Assembly (NCBI RefSeq): GCF_029094545.1
Contig: NZ_CP117835.1
Span: 124,001-188,000, forward strand
Source: Alkalihalophilus pseudofirmus
GTDB taxonomy: Bacteria; Bacillota; Bacilli; Bacillales; Bacillaceae_D
Length of the DNA stretch: 64,000 nt
Direction of reading: 5' to 3'
The notes beneath the pieces were generated by a model. That model was given only the letters and a program-made list of their open reading frames with translations, searched no databases and was not told where the DNA came from. This document shows, piece by piece, positions 55,315 through 64,000 of this stretch (its first letter is position 1; every line of letters starts with the position of its first letter). The position numbers and the translations under genes were made by a program.

Positions 55315-57117
55315 ATGTGTGGTATTGTTGGATATATTGGTACAGAAGATGCAAAAGAAATTCTATTACGTGGACTTGAAAAGCTTGAATACCGAGGCTA
55401 TGACTCAGCTGGTATTGCTGTCGCAAATGGTAATGGAGTTCATGTATTTAAAGAAAAAGGGCGTATTGCTTCATTACGTGATGTAGTTGATACAACTGTA
55501 GACGGAACGGTAGGAATTGGTCATACACGTTGGGCAACGCATGGTGTACCGAGCAAGGTTAACGCTCACCCGCATCAAAGTACAACAGAACGCTATACGC
55601 TTGTTCACAACGGTGTTATTGAGAATTATGAACAGCTTAAGCGTGAGCATCTAACAAATGTAGAACTTAAAAGTGATACGGATACAGAAATCATTGTTCA
55701 ATTAGTAGAGAAGTTTACAGCTGAAGGAAAATCAATTGAAGATGCTTTCCGTCAGACGCTGTCTTTATTAAAAGGTTCGTATGCGATTGCTCTTCTTGAT
55801 AACGAAGATACTGACACTGTATATGTAGGGAAGAATAAGAGCCCGTTACTAATTGGAGTTGGCGATGACGTAAACGTTATTGCATCTGATGCGATGGCTA
55901 TGCTTCAAGTAACGAATCAGTTTGTTGAAATCATGGATGAGGAAATTGTTATTGTGACACGTGAGAGTATTACAATCAAAACTCTTGATGGCACAGTCAT
56001 GACACGTGAGCCTTACACAGCAGAGCTTGATGCAAGTGACATTGAAAAAGGAACATATCCTCACTTCATGTTAAAAGAAATTGATGAGCAGCCATTTGTT
56101 ATCCGTAACATCATTCAAAAATATCAAAACGAAGACGGCTCTGTACGCCTTGATGACGACATTCGTGCGGCTATGAAGGGTTCAGATCGTATTTACATTA
56201 TTGCAGCAGGAACGAGCTACCACGCTGGTCTTGTTGGAAAGCAATTAATTGAAAAAATTGCACAACGTCCGGTAGAGGTTCATATTGCAAGTGAATTCTT
56301 GTACAACATGCCTTTACTATCAGACAACCCACTCTTTATTTTCATCTCGCAAAGTGGTGAGACAGCTGACCTTCGCGGAGTATTAGTTGACGTGAAGAAA
56401 CGCGGCCACAAGGCATTAACGATTACAAACGTACCAGGTTCAACGCTTTCTCGTGAAGCTGACTTTACGCTTCACACGTATGCGGGACCTGAAATTGCCG
56501 TTGCATCAACAAAAGCTTATACAGCTCAAATGGCTGTGTTAACATTGCTTGCTGTTGATACGGCAAAAGCAAAAGGAATCGAGCTTGATTTTGATCCATT
56601 ACAAGAGCTTGCGATTGTTGCTAATGCAATGGAGACTCTTACTAACCAAAAAGAGCAGTTCGAACAAATTGCACGTGATTATTTAACAATCACTCGCAAC
56701 TGCTTCTTTATCGGCCGTGCGGTAGACTTTTATGTAGGATTAGAAGGCTCCCTGAAGCTGAAGGAAATCTCATACATTCAAGCAGAAGGCTTTGCTGGCG
56801 GGGAGCTTAAGCATGGTACGATTGCCCTTATTGAAGACGGCACACCGGTTATTGCTCTAGCGACTCAAAAGCACGTAAGCCTAAGCATCCGCGGGAATGT
56901 AAAAGAAGTAGCAGCACGTGGTGCGAATGCATGCATTATCAGTATGGAAGGTATGGAAGAAGAAGGCGATGCATTTGTACTTCCAGCGGTGCACGAGTAT
57001 CTAACGCCGCTTGCAGCCGTTATTCCGATGCAGCTGATTTCTTACTATGCAGCCCTTCACCGTGATTGTGATGTAGATAAACCTCGTAACCTTGCGAAAA
57101 GTGTTACTGTAGAGTAG
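55315..57117 (+). CDS. glmS: Glutamine-fructose-6-phosphate aminotransferase GlmS
   Basis: A 600-residue enzyme making glucosamine-6-phosphate from fructose-6-phosphate and glutamine. The N-terminal glutaminase begins MCGIVGYIG; Cys2 becomes the catalytic N-terminal residue. Two SIS sugar-isomerase domains follow (about 285-420 and 455-590), with [10 protein letters not shown] and the C-terminal [13 protein letters not shown]. It feeds GlmM, encoded just upstream, and is controlled by the adjacent ribozyme. Confidence 0.97.
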   Translation: MCGIVGYIGTEDAKEILLRGLEKLEYRGYDSAGIAVANGNGVHVFKEKGRIASLRDVVDTTVDGTVGIGHTRWATHGVPSKVNAHPHQSTTERYTLVHNGVIENYEQLKREHLTNVELKSDTDTEIIVQLVEKFTAEGKSIEDAFRQTLSLLKGSYAIALLDNEDTDTVYVGKNKSPLLIGVGDDVNVIASDAMAMLQVTNQFVEIMDEEIVIVTRESITIKTLDGTVMTREPYTAELDASDIEKGTYPHFMLKEIDEQPFVIRNIIQKYQNEDGSVRLDDDIRAAMKGSDRIYIIAAGTSYHAGLVGKQLIEKIAQRPVEVHIASEFLYNMPLLSDNPLFIFISQSGETADLRGVLVDVKKRGHKALTITNVPGSTLSREADFTLHTYAGPEIAVASTKAYTAQMAVLTLLAVDTAKAKGIELDFDPLQELAIVANAMETLTNQKEQFEQIARDYLTITRNCFFIGRAVDFYVGLEGSLKLKEISYIQAEGFAGGELKHGTIALIEDGTPVIALATQKHVSLSIRGNVKEVAARGANACIISMEGMEEEGDAFVLPAVHEYLTPLAAVIPMQLISYYAALHRDCDVDKPRNLAKSVTVE

Positions 57118-57139
57118 TAGAAGAATAAATAATCAGATC

Positions 57140-57171
57140 ACCCCTTTGGTTTTAATCCAAAGGGGTTTTTT
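57140..57171 (+). terminator. Terminator after glmS
   Basis: ACCCCTTTGG pairs perfectly with CCAAAGGGGT around TTTTAAT, followed by TTTTT. Confidence 0.95.
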
Positions 57172-57191
57172 ATTGTAGGAAAAGAGACTGC

Positions 57192-57254
57192 AAAAAAAAC
57201 ACCTTACATGGCTTCTGGCCTGAACGTTCAGGCCAGAAAGCCTATAAAGTGTTT
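57192..57254 (-). terminator. Terminator of katG with a long palindromic core
   Basis: Read on the minus strand, a stem of about 16 bp is built on a perfect 26-base palindrome centred at about 57226, flanked by AACAC/GTGTT and followed by eight T (plus-strand A run 57192-57199). The plus strand has a weaker T-rich side, so it mainly serves katG. Confidence 0.9.
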
Positions 57255-57268
57255 TATTTAATAATATT

Positions 57269-59500
<2,232 letters not shown>

Positions 59501-59532
59501 TTAAAAATGCAAAGACAATATCGATTATTACA

Positions 59533-59547
59533 TTATAATTATAATAA
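59533..59547 (-). promoter_or_regulatory. PerR-box-like operator upstream of katG
   Basis: TTATAATTATAATAA differs from the 7-1-7 PerR box (TTATAATNATTATAA) at one position. It overlaps a minus-strand TATAAT -10 whose -35, TTCAGG, lies 17 bases upstream. Fur boxes have related sequence, but peroxide control fits katG. The remaining bases of the 318-base gap 59453-59770 show no gene. Confidence 0.7.
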
Positions 59548-59770
59548 ATAATAACCTGAATAAAAAGCAATACGCATCGATGTCCGAGAAAACAATCGAA
59601 GCGAGTGACTTATACCTAGTTCATTCTAAAGTCAGGTTATGGATTCCTGCATGTTTAACAAAAGTTCAAAAATTCCTGGATACTTATCATATTATTTACA
59701 GTTTCTTTATTTAAATTCACCATAAATTCTAGATGCCTCGTACATACTAATGGTGCGAGGAGGGTTATGA

Positions 59771-60970
59771 ATGTACCGATTATACACACATAACGATTTA
59801 GATGGGATAGGATGCGGGATTGTAGCAAAGCTTGCTTTTGGTGATCAGGTTAAGGTTTTTTACAATTCTGTTCAGAGCCTAGACAGGCAGATTGAACGTT
59901 TCTTTGAAGAGGAAAAAGAGACAGAACAGCTTATTATTAGTGATTTGTCTATAAATGAAGAGAATACAAAGAGGGTGGAGGAGTATGTACAAAAAGGAGG
60001 GAATGCCGTACTAATTGATCATCATAAGACGGCTCTTCACTTTAACGAGTATGACTGGGCGAAAGTAGAAGTAGAATATGAGGACGGACGGCTTACCTCG
60101 GCAACTTCTCTATTGTATGAGTATTTATGTGAGCAGCAATTATTAGAGCCAAAACCCGCAATTGATCAATTCGTTGATCTTGTCAGGCAATGGGATACGT
60201 GGGAATGGGATGAAAATGAGACAGTCGATGCTAAACGTTTAAATGATTTGTTTTTTATGATCTCGATGGATGAATTTGAAGAGAGAATGTTCACCCGTTT
60301 AAAAGAAAATAATGCGTTCTCTTTTGATGAATTTGAAGGAAAACTACTAGCGATGGAAGAAACAAAAATTGAGCGTTATATACGCCGGAAGCGACGTGAA
60401 ATGGTCCAGACATTTGTCGGTAAACATTGTACAGGCATTGTTTATGCAGAGTCGTATCATTCAGAGCTAGGGAATGAACTTGGTAAGGAAAGTCCGCACC
60501 TTGATTATATTACGATATTAAATGCAGGAGGCCGGAAGATCAGCTTTAGAACGATTCATGATGATATCGACGTTTCTGAAGTGGCTAAAAAGTTTGACGG
60601 CGGGGGTCATGCAAAAGCCTCTGGATGTCAATTAACGAACGAAGCCTTTCAATTGTTTGTGACCAAGCCTTTTGCTCTTGCTCCCTTACGAATAGATGCC
60701 AGCCGCAATTATTTGAATCACAAGGAATCACAAAACGGCAGTTTATATGCCGGCCCTGATGACACTCAATACTTTATCTACCCAACAAAAGAGAATCAGT
60801 GGGTTGTTGATTCTAAGGATAAAGTGGTAGACAGTTTTAATTCGTTTGAGAAAGCGGAGCGTTTTATTAAACGTAAATATGCTGCTTGGCTTCTGCCTGA
60901 TGACCAGTTTGTAGAATATCTTGCAAAGCGTGTGATTAAGCATAAACAAAAAGAAAGTCAGAAGCATTAA
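59771..60970 (+). CDS. nrnB: DHH-family oligoribonuclease (NrnB-like)
   Basis: A 399-residue DHH/DHHA1 phosphoesterase, the same length as B. subtilis NrnB (YngD), a nanoRNase degrading short RNA oligomers. DHH motifs: HNDLDG (7-12), Asp58 in IISDLS, DHHK (83-86) and Asp142 region WDTWEW; the DHHA1 domain has GGGHAKASG (277-285). It starts at ATG with GGAGGG upstream; CCTCG (59736-59740) could pair with CGAGG at the SD. Its terminator overlaps the next gene's SD. Confidence 0.85.
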   Translation: MYRLYTHNDLDGIGCGIVAKLAFGDQVKVFYNSVQSLDRQIERFFEEEKETEQLIISDLSINEENTKRVEEYVQKGGNAVLIDHHKTALHFNEYDWAKVEVEYEDGRLTSATSLLYEYLCEQQLLEPKPAIDQFVDLVRQWDTWEWDENETVDAKRLNDLFFMISMDEFEERMFTRLKENNAFSFDEFEGKLLAMEETKIERYIRRKRREMVQTFVGKHCTGIVYAESYHSELGNELGKESPHLDYITILNAGGRKISFRTIHDDIDVSEVAKKFDGGGHAKASGCQLTNEAFQLFVTKPFALAPLRIDASRNYLNHKESQNGSLYAGPDDTQYFIYPTKENQWVVDSKDKVVDSFNSFEKAERFIKRKYAAWLLPDDQFVEYLAKRVIKHKQKESQKH

Positions 60971-60991
60971 ATTAAATAGAACTAAATATGA

Positions 60992-61040
60992 ACCTCTTGC
61001 TCATAAGATGTAGTAATACTTATGAGGCAGGAGGTTTTTT
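60992..61040 (+). terminator. Terminator whose 3' arm contains the SD of the next gene
   Basis: ACCTCTTGC (60992-61000) plus TCATAAG (61001-61007) pair with CTTATGA (61019-61025) plus GGCAGGAGGT (61026-61035), about 16 bp with one bulged G. TTTTTT (61035-61040) is followed at once by the ATG at 61041. AGGAGG (61029-61034) is the SD of the transpeptidase gene. Confidence 0.85.
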
Positions 61041-61538
61041 ATGTATCAGCATATTGTACTCCCGGGGGAAACGTTATTTTCCATTTCTGAAGATTATCGC
61101 ACGCCATATCAAGCAATCCTTGCGGCCAATCAGATCCCCAATCCAAATATGATCTATGTCGGCCAGCCGATTGTTATTCCTGGAATTCCTGACCCTGCGT
61201 TAATACCGTTTTTCATTGATGTATCCATCTCTAATAGAACCCTCTATTTATATGAAAATGAACAACTTCAGAAGGTGTACCCTATTGCAGTAGGACGCAT
61301 GCTTTATGATACTCCTGTCGGCGACTTTATTATTGTAAACCGTGAGCCCAACCCAGGCGGACCGTTTGGAACCCTTTGGCTGTCCTTATCTAAGAAAAGT
61401 TACGGCATCCATGGGACCAATGATCCATCCTCAATCGGCCATGCCGTCTCTAAAGGGTGTATTCGAATGTTTAACCAAGATGTGGAAGAGCTTGGGAGTA
61501 TTGTGCCAAATGGGACTAGAGTAAGGATTCGTCCTTAA
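61041..61538 (+). CDS. ykuD: L,D-transpeptidase, LysM-YkuD type
   Basis: A 165-residue wall enzyme. An N-terminal LysM peptidoglycan-binding domain (about 2-48, [25 protein letters not shown]) is joined to an L,D-transpeptidase domain (about 57-163) with HGT (His124) and the catalytic SKGCIRM motif (Cys140). Such enzymes make 3-3 cross-links or attach proteins. No signal peptide is obvious, as in B. subtilis YkuD, which is associated with the spore. Its SD is buried in the preceding terminator hairpin. Confidence 0.9.
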   Translation: MYQHIVLPGETLFSISEDYRTPYQAILAANQIPNPNMIYVGQPIVIPGIPDPALIPFFIDVSISNRTLYLYENEQLQKVYPIAVGRMLYDTPVGDFIIVNREPNPGGPFGTLWLSLSKKSYGIHGTNDPSSIGHAVSKGCIRMFNQDVEELGSIVPNGTRVRIRP

Positions 61539-61675
61539 AAAAGAAGTTTAACTTAATGAATTATAGGTAATTAGACTTATTAGGAAGGATTGATCATAAT
61601 TATGTAGAACTATGTCAAATTTTATTTATAATGAAGAAAGAAAGTATCCTATATTTAAAAGGAAAATGATGCGAT

Positions 61676-62845
61676 ATGAAGATGATAGGCAAGAAAACAG
61701 CGCTTATTTTTACAGTAATCACTATTTTGATCACTCTAACCCTGCTAAGCTATACGTGGCTGGCCACAGTAGTACTTTTGTCCATCCCTGTAGTGTGGTG
61801 GCTTGGAGGAATTATAGACGATGCCTCTATCAAAATGGAACAATTGAAAATAAAAGCAGAGACTCTCGAAGCAGCAAACGAAAAGCTTCAAGAGAAAAAA
61901 GAAGAATATGAATCGTTGCTGGATTTGTTAGAGGGAGCTATTTTTCAATTTTCTCTTTCTTCTAATGAAATGTATGTATCAGAAGGTATGAAAAACTTGT
62001 ATGGTACTGATTATACTCACGAGCGATTAAAAGATTGGAAGGCTTCTATTCTGCCAGATTATCAATTGAAAGTAGAAGAGCATGAACAGCGCTTACTAGC
62101 TGGAGAATCCTCAAAGGTTGAGTTCGAGATTGTCCATCCTGAACAAGGGCGTAAATGGATCATGCAGATTGCGACACCGATTGCAGATGATGAGGGTGAA
62201 GTGACCAAAATCATCGGGCAGATGATCGATATTACAAGCCGGAAAACTCTTGAAAATGAGCTGAAGCAAATGGCTTTTTATGATGAATTAACAGATCTGC
62301 CGAATCGGAAGTCATTGTATCGTCATATTGAAAAAGCCCTAGCTAGATCGAAGAGACATCAACATACATTCTCTTTAATGTTTATTGATTTAGATGATTT
62401 TAAAATCGTTAATGACACAATGGGTCATGATGCAGGAGATATGTTATTAAAAGAAGTTGTAAGCAGGTTAAATGAAAGTATACGAGAAGAGGATTTAATT
62501 TCTCGTATTGGCGGGGATGAATTTATCGTTCTTTTTGAAGAGACATGTAAAGAAGAAATTGAGTCGATTGCAGAAAGAATATTAGAACGGGTTGCTATGC
62601 CATATGAAATTAATGAGAAGGAAGCGAATATCTCACTTAGTATTGGGGTCAGTATGTATCCTGACGATGGAGAGGATAAAGATACATTAATTGAACATGC
62701 CGATCAAGCGATGTACTTTGCCAAATTTAACGGTAAAAATTCATATAAACTCTACACACCGGATTTATCAGATATGGAATACAAAAAAGTTAGCCTCTTA
62801 GATAAATTTAAACATACGTTCCAAAAAGCGAAACTGTTCAGCTGA
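61676..62845 (+). CDS. Membrane PAS-GGDEF diguanylate cyclase
   Basis: A 389-residue protein. Two N-terminal membrane spans (about 8-26 and 28-47), a coiled coil (about 52-80), a PAS-like sensor (about 78-190, with the PAC end IIGQMIDITSRKTLENEL) and a GGDEF domain (about 200-375). The active loop is intact GGDEF (279-283), preceded by the inhibitory RxxD site (Arg270-Asp273), so it should make c-di-GMP and be feedback-inhibited. Other start codons (61682) are possible; the SD AAAAGGA is weak. A terminator overlaps the stop. Confidence 0.9.
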   Translation: MKMIGKKTALIFTVITILITLTLLSYTWLATVVLLSIPVVWWLGGIIDDASIKMEQLKIKAETLEAANEKLQEKKEEYESLLDLLEGAIFQFSLSSNEMYVSEGMKNLYGTDYTHERLKDWKASILPDYQLKVEEHEQRLLAGESSKVEFEIVHPEQGRKWIMQIATPIADDEGEVTKIIGQMIDITSRKTLENELKQMAFYDELTDLPNRKSLYRHIEKALARSKRHQHTFSLMFIDLDDFKIVNDTMGHDAGDMLLKEVVSRLNESIREEDLISRIGGDEFIVLFEETCKEEIESIAERILERVAMPYEINEKEANISLSIGVSMYPDDGEDKDTLIEHADQAMYFAKFNGKNSYKLYTPDLSDMEYKKVSLLDKFKHTFQKAKLFS

Positions 62846-62866
62846 GCAGTTTCGCTTTTTATTTTT
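62823..62866 (+). terminator. Terminator after the GGDEF gene
   Basis: AAAAAGCGAAACTG pairs with CAGTTTCGCTTTTT across a 10-base loop, followed by a T-rich tail. The 5' arm lies in the coding end. It could act on both strands. Confidence 0.92.
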
Positions 62867-62906
62867 CGTTTATCATCGGTTTATGGTGGCTTTCTATGTT
62901 AGCCGT

Positions 62907-62935
62907 TTGTAGAAAAAGAGCGGTTCTTGTACACT
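62907..62935 (+). promoter_or_regulatory. Candidate SigA promoter for the FAD oxidoreductase
   Basis: TTGTAG (62907-62912) and TACACT (62930-62935) are separated by 17 bases, about 32 bases before the start codon. Confidence 0.6.
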
Positions 62936-62967
62936 ACTACTATAAATGAAGGAGAGTCAGGTGTTAG

Positions 62968-64000
62968 ATGATGAAGTCAGTTATTGTAGTAGGAGCAGGT
63001 ATTCTTGGTGCATCTGCCGCGTACCACCTAGCGAAGTCGGGTGCAAAAGTGACGATTATAGACCGCAGGGACAAAGGACAAGCAACAGAAGCAGCAGCGG
63101 GAATTGTGTGTCCGTGGCTTACACAGCGGAGAAATAAAGCGTGGTATCAGCTCGCCAAAAATGGCGCGAAATACTATCCATCATTAATAGAGGAATTAGA
63201 ACAACTAGGAGAAACACAGACAGGCTATAAGAAAGTGGGGACAATCAGTTTACATACAGATGAGGGCAAGCTAGACAAAATGGAAGAAAGAGCAAAAAAA
63301 AGGCTGGAAGATGCTCCGGAAATCGGGGAAATTACCCGCCTCTCCAAAGAAGAGGTGCAAAGCCTCTTTCCACTGTTGTCAGAGGACTTTAGTGCGGTAC
63401 ATGTAAGCGGAGGAGCTAGGGTGAATGGACGTGCACTTAGGGATTCACTGATTGAGGCAGCCAAAAAGCACGGGGCTGAATTTGTGGAAGCAGAGGCGCA
63501 GCTAATCGCAAGAGGCAATCGAGTGATAGGGGTGAGCTGCTGCGGTGAAGAGCGTCTAAGTGATCAAGTCATTGTAACAGCTGGAGCTTGGGCAAAAGAG
63601 CTATTTAAGCCTCTCGGAGTTACTTTAAAAATTGAACCTCAAAAAGCTCAAATTGTTCATTTGGACGTCCAAAACGAGGATACAGAATCTTGGCCTGTTG
63701 TGATGCCGCCTAATAATCAATATTTACTGGCTTTTGAAGACGGAAGGATCGTGGCTGGGGCCACTCATGAAGATGAGATGGGCTATGATATGCGGCCGAC
63801 AGTTGGCGGGCTTCATGATATTTTTGATAAAGCACTGCACATTGCCCCTCATTTAAATGATAGTACGTTTTTAGAGGTGAAGGTAGGCTTTAGACCGGTT
63901 GCTCCAAATTTCCTTCCTATCATTGGCCCGCTTCCAAGTTGGGAAGGCATTCTACTTGCCAATGGATTAGGAGCTTCTGGATTAACGGTCGGACCTTATT
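62968..64000 (+). CDS. FAD-dependent oxidoreductase (DAO family), 3' end beyond window
   Basis: The first about 344 residues of a DadA/glycine-oxidase-type flavoprotein. The Rossmann FAD-binding motif is VVGAGILGASAAYHLAKSG (about 6-24), ending with the ribose-binding Asp in IIDRRD. Other family marks are EAAAGIVCPW, VIVTAGAWAKELFKPLGV and the C-terminal VGFRPVAPNFLPIIGPLP-GLGASGLT region. Substrate (D-amino acid, glycine or other amine) is not predictable. ATG 62968 or 62971 could be used; GGAGAG lies upstream. No operon partner is seen before the window ends. Confidence 0.88.
   Translation, partial: MMKSVIVVGAGILGASAAYHLAKSGAKVTIIDRRDKGQATEAAAGIVCPWLTQRRNKAWYQLAKNGAKYYPSLIEELEQLGETQTGYKKVGTISLHTDEGKLDKMEERAKKRLEDAPEIGEITRLSKEEVQSLFPLLSEDFSAVHVSGGARVNGRALRDSLIEAAKKHGAEFVEAEAQLIARGNRVIGVSCCGEERLSDQVIVTAGAWAKELFKPLGVTLKIEPQKAQIVHLDVQNEDTESWPVVMPPNNQYLLAFEDGRIVAGATHEDEMGYDMRPTVGGLHDIFDKALHIAPHLNDSTFLEVKVGFRPVAPNFLPIIGPLPSWEGILLANGLGASGLTVGPY

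Noticed and set aside
61612-61911. 99-codon ORF overlapping the start of the GGDEF gene
   Set aside because: It lies in a different frame over the coding sequence, lacks an SD and shows no family features, whereas the 61676 frame encodes clear membrane, PAS and GGDEF domains.

Overview
The window is a contiguous piece of a Gram-positive, endospore-forming Bacillaceae chromosome. The evidence is the gene order (sigH / rpmG-secE-nusG / rplKA / rplJL / rpoBC / str / S10-spc-alpha / ecf-truA-rplM-rpsI / cwlD-salA-gerD-kbaA-pdaB / rrn / sigW-rsiW / cdaAR-glmMS), sporulation and germination genes, strong AGGAGG ribosome binding sites, many TTG/GTG starts, and a glmS ribozyme. Protein and rRNA sequences look like a Bacillus relative, possibly from the alkaliphilic Bacillus (Alkalihalobacillus-type) group. 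That last placement is my impression from memory, not a computed result.

Layout: 1-416 is the 3' end of sigH. Positions 580-12761 hold L33, SecE, NusG, the L11/L1 and L10/L7-L12 pairs, a 16S methyltransferase-like gene and rpoB/rpoC. From 12850 to 33029 runs a nearly uninterrupted translation super-operon (str, S10, spc, alpha), with secY, adk, map, infA and rpoA embedded. 33215-37507 holds the ECF transporter energizing module, truA and L13/S9. 37650-42225 is a sporulation/germination group, partly on the minus strand. 42399-42626 is a small unknown gene. 42707-48192 is a full rRNA operon (tandem promoters, 16S, 23S, 5S, tRNA-Asn, tRNA-Thr, terminators). 48751-49478 is a second, separately promoted cluster of eight tRNAs, followed by a small Spo0E-like gene on the minus strand. 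49909-51136 is the SigW/RsiW envelope-stress pair, and 51433-57117 is the c-di-AMP/amino-sugar block cdaA-cdaR-glmM-glmS. The rest is katG with a PerR-like operator (minus strand), nrnB-like nanoRNase, a YkuD-type L,D-transpeptidase, a membrane PAS-GGDEF protein, and the start of an FAD-dependent oxidoreductase that runs off the window.

How the genes work together: most of the window builds and runs the ribosome and RNA polymerase. The unlabelled interest lies in the untranslated leaders. Besides recognisable L10, L13 and glmS leader RNAs, several promoter-leader-hairpin arrangements have no name I can attach: the rplK leader with an embedded terminator, the rplK-rplA three-way junction, a promoter-proximal terminator before rpoB, mutually exclusive hairpins before rpsL and rpoA, a hairpin shortening the nusG SD-start spacing, and a terminator whose 3' arm is the SD of the next gene. 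I found no mobile element, CRISPR array, phage or obvious new multi-gene defence or metabolic system; this is a conserved housekeeping region.
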